A stretch of 64,000 bases of DNA, from the NCBI RefSeq assembly GCF_008084905.1, contig NZ_VSFC01000050.1, forward strand, positions 62,001-126,000, written 5' to 3'. The notes beneath the pieces are model-generated. The model made no database searches. It saw only the letters and a program-made list of their open reading frames with translations, and was not told where the DNA came from. The translations under genes were made by a program, and so were the position numbers. The stretch's first letter is position 1, and each line of letters starts with the position of its first letter. This stretch comes from Xanthomarina maritima (GTDB taxonomy: Bacteria; Bacteroidota; Bacteroidia; Flavobacteriales; Flavobacteriaceae). Below are positions 45,345 through 52,988 of the stretch, one piece after another.

Positions 45345-47267
45345 ATGTCAGAGCAAGATAACCTGCAAGAAGCAGACGGAAAAGAAGAATTATTAGTTTC
45401 AACAAAGCAAAAAGAAAATGAAACTGAAGTTGTTAAAAAAAGAGTGGAAGAAACTGATAATCATGATAATGACGATGAAGTTATTTCAGAAATAGATGAA
45501 TCTAATGCCGAAGATGCTGAAGATGAAGGTAGCAAAGACAGACATATTATAGTAAAAAAAGACTATGAAAAAATGTCTATGGAAGAACTTGCAGATGAAC
45601 TCGAACATCTTGTAAATAAAGAAAAAGCTCAAGCCATAAAAAATCATGTTGAAGAAATTAGAAGTGAATTTAAATCGAAATTCAGTTCTCTTCTAGACGA
45701 AAAGAAAGAAGAGTTTTTAAATGATGGTGGGAATGAAATAGATTTTTATTATTCTAGTCCACTTCAAAAAAGATTTAAAGACTCCATTAAAGATTATAGA
45801 GCAAAAATCACATCACATTATAAAAACATTGAAAAAAGTCTAAAAGATAATTTAACCGAAAGATTAGAAATTATTGAGGAAATAAAAGGCTTGATTAATG
45901 TTGAAGAAAACATAAACACAACTTACAAACATTTTAAAGAGTTACAAGAAAGATGGCGTGTTGCAGGACCAATTCCAAGAGACAAATACAATAATGCATG
46001 GAATAGTTACCACCATCATGTAGAGATTTTTTATGATTTTCTTCACCTAAATCGAGATTTAAGAGACTTAGACTTTAAACATAATTTAGAACAAAAATTA
46101 AAAATTATTGAACGTGCTGAAGAATTAGCGCTAGACGATGACATAAATCGTTCATTTAGAGAATTACAAGTGCTTCACAAAATGTGGAAAGAAGAACTTG
46201 GTCCAGTTGATAAAGAATATCGAGAAGAAATATGGAAACGTTTTAAAGCTGCTACTAAAACCATACATGACAAACGTCAAGCCTATTTTATTGAATTAGA
46301 TAAAGTTTATGAAAAAAACTTAGAGATTAAAAATGAGATTATAGAAAAAATAAAAAAATTGAATGAAGGTGGAGCTAAATCTCATGGCGAATGGCAAAAG
46401 AAAATTAAAGAGCTTGAAGACTTAAGAAATAATTTCTTTAGCGCTGGAAAAGTACCTATTAAAGTAAATGAAGCAACTTGGTCATCGTTTAAAACAGCAG
46501 TTAGAAGCTTCAATAGAAAGAAAAATGCTTTTTATAAAGATTTAAAGAAAGATCAATATGAAAACCTTCAGAAAAAATTAGATTTAATAAAAATAGCTGA
46601 AGATAATAAGGACAGTGAAGATTTTAAAGTTACAACGTCTTTAATGAAAAAAATTCAAAGCGATTGGAAAAAAATTGGTCATGTACCAAGAAAAAATAGT
46701 GATAAAATATGGAATCAGTTTAAAACTGCTTGTAACCATTATTTCGATAAATTACATGCAGCTAAAAATGAAGCTAACAAAGAAGAATTTGAAGCTTATA
46801 ATGATAAAGTTAAATTACTTGAAGAAATTAAATCTTTAGAACTTTCTGGCAAAAAAGAAACAGATTTAAAAACTATTAAATCTTACATTGACAAATGGAA
46901 AAACATTGGAAATGTACCAAATAATAAAAGATATATAGAAGGCAAGCTAAATAAAACTCTAGATAGTTATTTTAAAAGTCTAAAATTAAATAAAACTGAA
47001 GCTGAGCTTATTAAGTTTGACAATAAGCTTGAAGTTTTAAATAACTCTGAAGATTCAAGACATTTAGATAATGAACGTACTTTTATAAGTAAAAAAATTA
47101 AAGAAGTAAGAAGCGAAATTAATCAGTTAGAAAATAACTTACAGTTTTTTACAAATGTTGATGAAAGTAACCCTTTAGTTAAAGAAGTAATAGACAATAT
47201 TCAAAAACATAAAGACACGCTTTCTCTTTGGAAAACTAAGCTTAGTAAGATTAAAGAGCTGTATTAA
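45345..47267 (+). CDS. DUF349 coiled protein
   Basis: The 640-residue protein is rich in Lys and Glu and consists of an acidic N-terminus (1-70) and five or more DUF349 units of about 75 residues with the WxxxGxVP core (LQERWRVAGPIPRDKYNNAW, KMWKEELGPVDKEY, DWKKIGHVPRKNSDKIWNQF, KWKNIGNVPNNKRY). Each unit forms helices. The molecular role is unknown; such proteins are conserved in Bacteroidota. Confidence 0.92.
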   Translation: MSEQDNLQEADGKEELLVSTKQKENETEVVKKRVEETDNHDNDDEVISEIDESNAEDAEDEGSKDRHIIVKKDYEKMSMEELADELEHLVNKEKAQAIKNHVEEIRSEFKSKFSSLLDEKKEEFLNDGGNEIDFYYSSPLQKRFKDSIKDYRAKITSHYKNIEKSLKDNLTERLEIIEEIKGLINVEENINTTYKHFKELQERWRVAGPIPRDKYNNAWNSYHHHVEIFYDFLHLNRDLRDLDFKHNLEQKLKIIERAEELALDDDINRSFRELQVLHKMWKEELGPVDKEYREEIWKRFKAATKTIHDKRQAYFIELDKVYEKNLEIKNEIIEKIKKLNEGGAKSHGEWQKKIKELEDLRNNFFSAGKVPIKVNEATWSSFKTAVRSFNRKKNAFYKDLKKDQYENLQKKLDLIKIAEDNKDSEDFKVTTSLMKKIQSDWKKIGHVPRKNSDKIWNQFKTACNHYFDKLHAAKNEANKEEFEAYNDKVKLLEEIKSLELSGKKETDLKTIKSYIDKWKNIGNVPNNKRYIEGKLNKTLDSYFKSLKLNKTEAELIKFDNKLEVLNNSEDSRHLDNERTFISKKIKEVRSEINQLENNLQFFTNVDESNPLVKEVIDNIQKHKDTLSLWKTKLSKIKELY

Positions 47268-47286
47268 GTTAATATACATGTAAATA

Positions 47287-47337
47287 AAAATCCTATTAGT
47301 GTTTTAAGCAATTGCTTAAGCTAACTAATAGGATTTT
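47287..47337 (+). terminator. DUF349 terminator with nested palindrome
   Basis: A 14-base perfect stem (AAAATCCTATTAGT at 47287-47300, ACTAATAGGATTTT at 47324-47337) encloses a perfect 16-base palindrome (TTAAGCAATTGCTTAA at 47304-47319). It starts 20 bases after the DUF349 stop. Confidence 0.75.
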
Positions 47338-47360
47338 AATCTAACTAAACTAACTAAACA

Positions 47361-47385
47361 GTTATTTTTCCCAACCAAAAATAAC
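47361..47385. other. Second hairpin of the DUF349-mazG spacer
   Basis: GTTATTTTT (47361-47369) and AAAAATAAC (47377-47385) pair around a 7-base loop. The word CTAACTAA is repeated at 47321, 47341 and 47350 between the hairpins. It may be a second stop signal. Confidence 0.45.
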
Positions 47386-47439
47386 CTACTTTTTAAATGA
47401 CATTTTTTTAAGGGTAAGAATTTGATTATGCTATTAATC

Positions 47440-47509
47440 TACTTATGATAATTATGTCATTCAATTATTATATATACGGATAGTATTTGAAATTGGATTA
47501 TCATAAGTA
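47440..47509. repeat. 13-base inverted repeat bounding 70 bases, next to mazG
   Basis: TACTTATGATAAT (47440-47452) and ATTATCATAAGTA (47497-47509) are perfect arms separated by 44 bases. The right arm ends 8 bases from the mazG stop. It may be a long hairpin in the mazG tail or the ends of a tiny mobile element; I see no second copy in the window and no clear target duplication. Confidence 0.5.
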
Positions 47510-47516
47510 AAAAAAA

Positions 47517-48290
47517 TTATATTTTTTTTGCTTCTTCCCAGAAAATATCCATCTCATTTAGTGTCATATCTTTTAAATTTTTATTAATAGTCTTAGCTTT
47601 AGATTCAAGGTATTGAAATCTCTTAGAAAATTTTTTATTGGTTCGTTCCAAAGCATTTTCTGGATTAATGTTTAAAAATCTTGCATAATTAACCAAAGAA
47701 AATAGCACATCTCCAAATTCGTTTTCCATACCGTCTTTATTGTTATTTTTTACTTCTTGTTTAAATTCGATTAACTCCTCCTCTACTTTTTCCCAAACTT
47801 GATTTGGTTCTTCCCAATCAAACCCAACTCCTGCAACTTTATCTTGAATTCTATTTGCTTTCACTAAAGCTGGCAAACTATTTGGAACACCTTCTAAAAC
47901 ACTAGACTTCCCTTCTTTTAGCTTAAGTTTTTCCCAGTTACGTTTTACATCTTCTTCGTTATCTACTACCACATCTCCATAAATATGTGGATGTCTATCA
48001 ACTAATTTATCACATATACTGTTACATACATCTGCAATATCAAACTCATCAGTTTCACTACCAATTTTCGAATAGAAAACAATATGAAGCAGTACATCTC
48101 CTAACTCTTTTTTTATTTCCTCTAAATTATTATCTAAGATAGCATCGCCTAATTCGTATGTTTCTTCTATGGTTAAATGTCTAAGGCTTTCCATAGTTTG
48201 TTTTTTATCCCATGGACATTGTTCTCGCAATTCATCCATAATAGTTAATAAACGGTCAAATGCTTTAAGCTTGTTTTCTCTAGAATTCAT
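47517..48290 (-). CDS. mazG: Nucleoside triphosphate pyrophosphohydrolase MazG
   Basis: The 257-residue protein has two MazG domains, each with the metal motif: LTIEETYELGDAI and IKKELGDVLLHIVFYSKIG in the first, and KVEEELIEFKQEV with NEFGDVLFSLVNYAR in the second. REQCPWDKKQTMESLRHLT opens it. It hydrolyses NTPs to NMP and pyrophosphate, and is thought to lower (p)ppGpp or clean oxidised nucleotides. It stands alone after a terminator. Confidence 0.96.
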   Translation of the reverse strand: MNSRENKLKAFDRLLTIMDELREQCPWDKKQTMESLRHLTIEETYELGDAILDNNLEEIKKELGDVLLHIVFYSKIGSETDEFDIADVCNSICDKLVDRHPHIYGDVVVDNEEDVKRNWEKLKLKEGKSSVLEGVPNSLPALVKANRIQDKVAGVGFDWEEPNQVWEKVEEELIEFKQEVKNNNKDGMENEFGDVLFSLVNYARFLNINPENALERTNKKFSKRFQYLESKAKTINKNLKDMTLNEMDIFWEEAKKI

Positions 48291-48335
48291 TCTGGTAGTT
48301 TTGATAAAATTACAATTTTATAAGTGATATAAAAC

Positions 48336-48366
48336 AAAAAATCTAGCAGAGTATGCTAGATTTTTT
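48336..48366 (-). terminator. DUF5606 gene terminator
   Basis: AAAAAATCTAGCA (48336-48348) pairs perfectly with TGCTAGATTTTTT (48354-48366) around a 5-base loop, right after the DUF5606 gene on the reverse strand. Confidence 0.85.
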
Positions 48367-48389
48367 TAAATTAAATTATTAAATTTTTA

Positions 48390-48812
48390 TTATTCCTCTT
48401 CTTCATTAGAATCAGAAGTGTCTAAATCAAAATCTAACATATCGTGTTTTTGAAGTAGATTATACCATTGTACAACTTTTTTTATATCGCTTGCATACAC
48501 TCTATCTTCATCATAATTTGGTAAGATTTCAAAAAAGTATTCTTCTAAAGTATCTTTACTGTCTTTGTGACTTATAGAAGTTTCTTTTCCATTTTCTTTC
48601 TTTTTTATTTTAGAAAGAACTTCTCTTAAAGGCACTTCTTCTGTTAGTGTATAAATAGCTATTTCACTTAATACACTTACATTTTGATGAATATTTACAG
48701 ATAATCTTTTTTTATCTAATAAAGATTCAGCTATAAATCCACCTCTTGTTTGGGTTACTAATTTGTATAATCCTGGTTTTCCAGAAATGGCTAATACTTT
48801 ATCTAAACTCAT
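48390..48812 (-). CDS. DUF5606 protein
   Basis: The 140-residue protein matches DUF5606: LDKVLAISGKPGLYKLVTQT at the start, LSEIAIYT, VPLREVLSKI, LEEYFFEILPNYDEDRVYAS and VVQWYNLL. An acidic tail (DTSDSNEEEE) ends it. The family is confined to Bacteroidota and often stands next to def and mazG, as here. Function unknown. Confidence 0.88.
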   Translation of the reverse strand: MSLDKVLAISGKPGLYKLVTQTRGGFIAESLLDKKRLSVNIHQNVSVLSEIAIYTLTEEVPLREVLSKIKKKENGKETSISHKDSKDTLEEYFFEILPNYDEDRVYASDIKKVVQWYNLLQKHDMLDFDLDTSDSNEEEE

Positions 48813-48865
48813 AATTAATTTTTAAGGAGCGCAAATATGCTGCGTTTGTTATTTTAAAACAAATA

Positions 48866-49456
48866 TTATCGTTTCTTTTTTTGATTAGAAAAACGCATTC
48901 TATAATCTACACTAATTTTCCCTTTAGAAATATTTGCTAATTTTCCTTTAATAAGACGTTTTTTTAATGTTGAAAGTTTATCTGTAAACAAAACACCTTC
49001 TATATGATCGTATTCATGCTGAATAACACGTGCAATCAAACCATCGAAAGTTTCTGTATGTTTTTCAAAATTTTCATCAAAATACGCTATGGTTATTGTA
49101 GGCTTTCTAAAAACATCTTCCCGAACATCTGGAATACTTAAACAGCCTTCATTAAAAGCCCATTCATCCCCTTCTTCATTAATTATTTTAGCATTGATAA
49201 ATGTACGCTTGAAATTTTTTAATTTTTCTTGCTCTTCAGGAGACAATACGTCATCTTCAGCAAATGGTGATGTATCAACAATAAACAGTCTTATTGGTAG
49301 CCCAATTTGAGGAGCAGCTAATCCAACACCAAAAGCACCATCCATAGTTTGATACATATTTTCAATTAATTCTTTCAGATTTGGATAATCTTTAGGTATG
49401 TCTTCACCCATTTTTTTTAAAACAGGATCTCCATAAGCTACAATAGGTAAAATCAT
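48866..49456 (-). CDS. def: Peptide deformylase
   Basis: The 196-residue enzyme has all three motifs: GVGLAAPQIG (43-52), EGCLSIP with metal ligand C105, and HEYDHIEG with H147, E148 and H151. An insertion (DDVLSPEEQEKLKN, about 74-87) is usual in Bacteroidota. It removes the formyl group from new proteins. It lies 53 bases before DUF5606 on the same strand and has a promoter box 25 bases upstream. Confidence 0.97.
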   Translation of the reverse strand: MILPIVAYGDPVLKKMGEDIPKDYPNLKELIENMYQTMDGAFGVGLAAPQIGLPIRLFIVDTSPFAEDDVLSPEEQEKLKNFKRTFINAKIINEEGDEWAFNEGCLSIPDVREDVFRKPTITIAYFDENFEKHTETFDGLIARVIQHEYDHIEGVLFTDKLSTLKKRLIKGKLANISKGKISVDYRMRFSNQKKKR

Positions 49457-49480
49457 TTTTTATGTTTTGTAAATTCTTTG

Positions 49481-49488
49481 CAAAAATA
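49481..49488 (-). promoter_or_regulatory. def promoter -7 box
   Basis: On the reverse strand TATTTTTG matches TAnnTTTG and ends 25 bases before the def ATG. Confidence 0.45.
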
Positions 49489-49513
49489 CAATCTTTAATT
49501 AAGATATATAAAA

Positions 49514-49539
49514 AAACTCCTTTTATAAAAAAGGAGTTT
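49514..49539 (-). terminator. Terminator of the 82-residue secreted protein gene
   Basis: AAACTCCTTTT (49514-49524) and AAAAGGAGTTT (49529-49539) pair perfectly. The same stem letters occur in the terminator at 50095-50124. Confidence 0.75.
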
Positions 49540-49566
49540 AACTATATATAAATATTTAGTAGCTAA

Positions 49567-49815
49567 TTAGCATATTTTACTTTTATCTGCAACAAAGAAT
49601 AAATCTACTTCACCTTTTAATTTAGAATTAATTTTAGCATTTAGTATATCTTTCTTTTTAGCTGTAATATCATTATATGATTCTGCTTGCATTTGCTCTA
49701 TAGTATTATTTAATTCAACTTTAATAGTTGGGTTAATAACATCTACATTAGATTGAGCATTAACTTGAAAAGTAGTTAATAAAGCAATAAAAATTAAAAT
49801 TATAAATTGTTTCAT
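49567..49815 (-). CDS. Small secreted protein, hypothetical
   Basis: ATG 49815 gives a signal peptide (MKQFIILIFIALLTTFQVNA) and agrees with the promoter box at 49843-49850; the longer frame from 49845 would start within the box. The 82-residue product is exported, about 61 residues after cleavage, with a Lys-rich, possibly helical body (VELNNTIEQMQAESYNDITA). No family recognised. It shares an upstream motif with the T9SS protein gene. Confidence 0.6.
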   Translation of the reverse strand: MKQFIILIFIALLTTFQVNAQSNVDVINPTIKVELNNTIEQMQAESYNDITAKKKDILNAKINSKLKGEVDLFFVADKSKIC

Positions 49816-49842
49816 GTCGAACATTAATTTATTGTAACAAGA

Positions 49843-49850
49843 CAAATATA
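49843..49850 (-). promoter_or_regulatory. Promoter -7 box of the 82-residue secreted protein
   Basis: On the reverse strand TATATTTG matches TAnnTTTG and ends 28 bases before ATG 49815. The AlgR-like motif at 49856-49866 lies right behind it. Confidence 0.5.
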
Positions 49851-49855
49851 TAATC

Positions 49856-49866
49856 GACGAACGGTA
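49856..49866 (-). promoter_or_regulatory. AlgR/LytTR-like binding motif
   Basis: On the reverse strand TACCGTTCGTC equals the AlgR consensus ACCGTTCGTC as I remember it. It lies 5 bases upstream of the -7 box. A near copy is at 50805-50815 before the T9SS gene. Confidence 0.35.
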
Positions 49867-50094
49867 TTAAAAGAATAAATTTGTTGAAAACATACGTAAA
49901 TTCGATAATATGATAAAGGTATGTATTTCATCGATAAACGCACTGCTTATAAACCTTAACAAATGGTTTTTTGTCGATATATACAAATACTTCTATCTTG
50001 ATGTAAATGATACACACTTAAATGAAAAATCAAGATTTATCAATAATTTAATAAATATTAGTTTAAAAAAGTTTTGACAAATAATTATAAATAA
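49867..50094. other. Noncoding spacer between two small secreted protein genes
   Basis: Apart from the sites listed next to it, this AT-rich stretch of the 332-base gap shows no gene. A weak dyad (ATCGATAAA at 49930, later TTTATCAAT) is visible but not convincing. Confidence 0.4.
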
Positions 50095-50124
50095 AAAACT
50101 CCTTTTCAATTGAAAAGGAGTTTT
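50095..50124 (-). terminator. Terminator of the T9SS protein gene
   Basis: A perfect 30-base palindrome (AAAACTCCTTTTCAA at 50095-50109 with its complement at 50110-50124) lies 23 bases after the gene end on the reverse strand. With A and T flanks it should stop transcription. Confidence 0.8.
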
Positions 50125-50147
50125 AAATAATTTTATTTAAAGTGGTA

Positions 50148-50741
50148 TTATTTCATTATAATCACTTTTTTAGTAATTGTAGAAGCACCAGCATCTAGTT
50201 GCATTAAGTACACACCATTAGATAAAGAAGATACATCTAATTGCTTTCTAGATAAATTATCTATTTCAAAACTTAACACTTTTTTTCCTGTTATATTAAA
50301 TATGTTTCCTTTTCCTTGAATATAAGAATCAAATACTAAATGTAAATTATTACCTGATAGTAAAGGATTTGGAAAAACTCTTGTAGAGTTTAATACTTGA
50401 TCTACTTGATTAATAGAAAGGGTTTCTTGAGTTAAGTTTCCATTTGTATACTCGCAAGTTCCAATTCCAAAATCAGCTGTAAAAGAATTAATATTAGAAA
50501 TTGGGCTCCCAGAAGTTAAATCGTAAATAGAATACGTGTTTTCACATTCCATTAAGGTAAATTCACTACCATCTACTTGAATGGTTTGAGGTCTATTACC
50601 ACATGGTATAGTTCCAGAGTCGTAAAAAAAGAATAATGAATCTGAATTTGAAAATCCAATAGGTGGACAAAACTGAGCTTGTAGGTTATTAATGCTAAAT
50701 ATTGATATACATAACACTAATAATAAGTAATAATTTTTCAT
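50148..50741 (-). CDS. Small secreted protein with T9SS type A sorting domain
   Basis: The 197-residue protein has a signal peptide (cut near NLQAQ), a middle of about 85 residues with four cysteines (CPPIG, IPCGN, MECEN, GTCEY) and a C-terminal type A sorting domain (RVFPNPLLSGNNLHLVF to KKVIIMK). So it is exported by T9SS and fixed or released at the surface. The core resembles nothing I know. An AlgR-like motif lies upstream. Confidence 0.85.
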   Translation of the reverse strand: MKNYYLLLVLCISIFSINNLQAQFCPPIGFSNSDSLFFFYDSGTIPCGNRPQTIQVDGSEFTLMECENTYSIYDLTSGSPISNINSFTADFGIGTCEYTNGNLTQETLSINQVDQVLNSTRVFPNPLLSGNNLHLVFDSYIQGKGNIFNITGKKVLSFEIDNLSRKQLDVSSLSNGVYLMQLDAGASTITKKVIIMK

Positions 50742-50764
50742 AAGTTTATAATTTGGGTTTGGGA

Positions 50765-50772
50765 CAAATATA
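50765..50772 (-). promoter_or_regulatory. Promoter -7 box of the T9SS protein gene
   Basis: On the reverse strand TATATTTG matches TAnnTTTG and ends 24 bases before the ATG at 50741. Confidence 0.5.
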
Positions 50773-50800
50773 TTATTGTAGTAAAATACTTATCAAACAA

Positions 50801-50832
50801 TTTAGACGAACTGTTCAATAAAAACGTCTAAA
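50801..50832 (-). promoter_or_regulatory. Candidate operator with AlgR/LytTR-like half-site
   Basis: TTTAGACG (50801-50808) and CGTCTAAA (50825-50832) form an 8-base dyad with 16-base spacer, about 40-70 bases upstream of the likely start. Within it AACAGTTCGTC (reverse strand, 50805-50815) resembles AlgR sites. TAATCGACGAA is repeated at 49851-49861 and 50851-50861. Confidence 0.4.
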
Positions 50833-50890
50833 CATTAATAATAGCCAAATTAATCGACGAAATGCACCAAAACCCATGTATATTACTGTT

Positions 50891-51307
50891 CTACAGGTTC
50901 TTAGAAGACATATAGCTTTGTAGAATGAGGGTGGCACTAATCTCGTCTATAAGAGCTTTATTTTTTCTCTTTTTTTTAGACAAACCACTATCTATCATTG
51001 TTTTAAAAGCCATTTTAGAAGTAAATCTTTCATCCATACGTTCAATTGGAATTTCAGGGAAAGTTTTATTAAGTTTTTCTAAAAAAGGAATTATAAGAGC
51101 CTCACTTTCTGATACTTGATTATTCATTTGTTTTGGTTCTCCAACTACAAACAATTCAACATTTTCTGAAGCCAAGTATGTTTTTAAGAAAGGTATTAAC
51201 TCAGATGTAGCCACAGTATTAAGTCCAGAAGCAATTATTTGTAATTCGTCTGAAACAGCAATACCTGTTCTAACTTTTCCGTAATCTATAGCCAATATTC
51301 TTCCCAT
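50891..51307 (-). CDS. ruvX: Holliday junction resolvase-like RuvX (YqgF)
   Basis: The 138-residue protein has the RNase H-like start ILAIDYGKVRTGIAVSD, LFVVGEPKQMNNQ, and MDERFTSKMAF with the late acidic residues DEISATLILQSYM. YqgF is involved in pre-16S rRNA end processing and possibly in recombination. It has a promoter box 5 bases from the start. Confidence 0.95.
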   Translation of the reverse strand: MGRILAIDYGKVRTGIAVSDELQIIASGLNTVATSELIPFLKTYLASENVELFVVGEPKQMNNQVSESEALIIPFLEKLNKTFPEIPIERMDERFTSKMAFKTMIDSGLSKKKRKNKALIDEISATLILQSYMSSKNL

Positions 51308-51311
51308 GTCA

Positions 51312-51319
51312 CAAAGTTA
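51312..51319 (-). promoter_or_regulatory. ruvX promoter -7 box, probably leaderless
   Basis: On the reverse strand TAACTTTG matches TAnnTTTG and ends 5 bases before the ATG. Confidence 0.4.
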
Positions 51320-51411
51320 CTACTAATAAATAAAAGAACCTCAACACAAATATTTTTTCATATTTATAATTATTTTAAATCTTTAGACTTTACAGAATTC
51401 AATTATAACTA

Positions 51412-51419
51412 TATCTTTG
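51412..51419 (+). promoter_or_regulatory. dapD promoter -7 box
   Basis: TATCTTTG matches TAnnTTTG and ends 22 bases before ATG 51441. Confidence 0.45.
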
Positions 51420-51440
51420 TGAAAATACTATCTAATAAAC

Positions 51441-52256
51441 ATGATGCAACTACAACAAATTATAGAAAAAGCCTGGAATAACAGAGAATTACTATCAGAT
51501 AAATTAACTATAGATAGTATTAAAAATGTAATAAACCTAATAGATGAAGGCGCATTACGCGTTGCAGAACCAACTAATACAGGTTGGCAAGTAAACGAAT
51601 GGGTAAAAAAAGCTGTTGTTATGTATTTTCCTATTCAAAAAATGGAAACTTTTGAAGTAGGTATTTTTGAATATCACGATAAAATTCCTTTAAAAACTGG
51701 TTATGCAGAAAAAGGTATTCGTGTAGTACCACATGCCGTAGCCAGACATGGAGCATATATTTCTAAAGGCGTGATTATGATGCCAAGTTATGTAAATATT
51801 GGTGCTTATGTTGACGAAGGCACTATGGTAGATACTTGGGCAACAGTTGGAAGTTGTGCACAGATTGGCAAAAACGTTCATCTTTCTGGCGGCGTAGGAA
51901 TTGGAGGTGTTTTAGAACCGCTACAAGCAGCTCCTGTAATTATTGAAGATGGCGCTTTTATTGGATCGCGTTGCATTGTAGTTGAAGGTGTAAAAGTGGA
52001 AAAAGAAGCAGTTTTAGGAGCCAATGTGGTTTTAACCATGAGCACAAAAATAATTGATGTCACAGGAGATAAACCAGTGGAAACAAAAGGTGTAATTCCT
52101 GCAAGATCTGTAGTTATTCCTGGTAGTTACACTAAAAAATTTAAAGCTGGAGAATTTCAAGTACCTTGTGCTTTGATTATTGGAAAACGTAAGGAAAGCA
52201 CTAACAAAAAGACCTCACTAAATGATGCATTACGTGAGTATGATGTGGCAGTATAA
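51441..52256 (+). CDS. dapD: Tetrahydrodipicolinate N-succinyltransferase
   Basis: The 271-residue protein (or 270 from the second ATG at 51444) has an N-terminal helical part and a left-handed beta helix of hexapeptide repeats: VVPHAVARHGAYISKGVIMM, NIGAYVDEGTMVDTWATVGS, GKNVHLSGGVGIGGVLEPLQ and EDGAFIGSRCIVVEGV. It adds succinyl to tetrahydrodipicolinate in the lysine/DAP route. The QueC-like gene of the glycan locus begins 4 bases after its stop. Confidence 0.97.
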   Translation: MMQLQQIIEKAWNNRELLSDKLTIDSIKNVINLIDEGALRVAEPTNTGWQVNEWVKKAVVMYFPIQKMETFEVGIFEYHDKIPLKTGYAEKGIRVVPHAVARHGAYISKGVIMMPSYVNIGAYVDEGTMVDTWATVGSCAQIGKNVHLSGGVGIGGVLEPLQAAPVIIEDGAFIGSRCIVVEGVKVEKEAVLGANVVLTMSTKIIDVTGDKPVETKGVIPARSVVIPGSYTKKFKAGEFQVPCALIIGKRKESTNKKTSLNDALREYDVAV

Positions 52257-52260
52257 TTAA

Positions 52261-52932
52261 ATGAAAAAGATAAATTACGTTCTTTGGACTGGTGGTTGGG
52301 ATTCTACCTTTAGAGTAATCCAATTATATCGTCTTGGTGCAAATATCCAGCCCATTTACATACATGACCAATGTAGAAAGTCATCAAAAAAAGAATTAGA
52401 ATTAATACATAACTTATCTATAGAAATTCCTTCTAGATTCAAACAATCAAAAGGAAAAATACTTCCAATAATAATTATCAATAGAAAAGAGATTCCTTAT
52501 AACCTTTTCCTAAAATTAATTATTAAAGTGCTTAAGATTAAAATAAACTTAGGGAAACAATATTACTGGTTGGCAACTGTAGCAAAAAAATATAAAAATT
52601 TAGAGTTATCTGCACATAAAGAAGATAGAGATAGACTTTTTTATGAAGATCAACTCATTGAAATTAAGGATGAGCAAATAGGTTTAAATTGGCGAATAAA
52701 TCCGAAAAAATTAGATTTTTTTAGAAGACATCTTTTTAAAAATATGACCTTTCCTTTAATTACTATTTCTAAACCTGAAATGAAAAATATCGCTGAAGAG
52801 AATAATTTTATTGATTTAATGGAGAAAACTTGGTTTTGTCATAAATCAAATATTAAACCCTGTGGTAAATGTGTACCTTGTAAACAATATATAAGAGATG
52901 GTTTTGGTTATAGATTAGAGAATTATGAATAA
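52261..52932 (+). CDS. QueC-like PP-loop ATP pyrophosphatase in a glycan locus
   Basis: The 223-residue protein has a PP-loop-type ATP motif WTGGWDST (9-16) in place of the common SGGxDS, and a zinc motif of QueC type with C193, C201, C204 and C207 (KPCGKCVPC). QueC makes preQ0 from carboxydeazaguanine. Here no other queuosine gene is visible and the neighbours build surface glycans, so a changed substrate is possible, such as ATP-driven amidation of a sugar or acid. Canonical QueC remains an option. Confidence 0.75.
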   Translation: MKKINYVLWTGGWDSTFRVIQLYRLGANIQPIYIHDQCRKSSKKELELIHNLSIEIPSRFKQSKGKILPIIIINRKEIPYNLFLKLIIKVLKIKINLGKQYYWLATVAKKYKNLELSAHKEDRDRLFYEDQLIEIKDEQIGLNWRINPKKLDFFRRHLFKNMTFPLITISKPEMKNIAEENNFIDLMEKTWFCHKSNIKPCGKCVPCKQYIRDGFGYRLENYE

Positions 52933-52988
52933 TATCTGATTAATACATTAATTTAATTATACTCAAAAACTGAATAACACTTAAACTA

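Noticed and set aside
47440-47509. Phage or integrative element attachment site
   Set aside because: No integrase, tRNA end or direct repeat is near; only an inverted repeat is visible.
50095-50124. 30-base perfect palindrome as an operator
   Set aside because: It lies behind the stop of the T9SS gene and has A and T flanks, so a terminator is the simpler reading.
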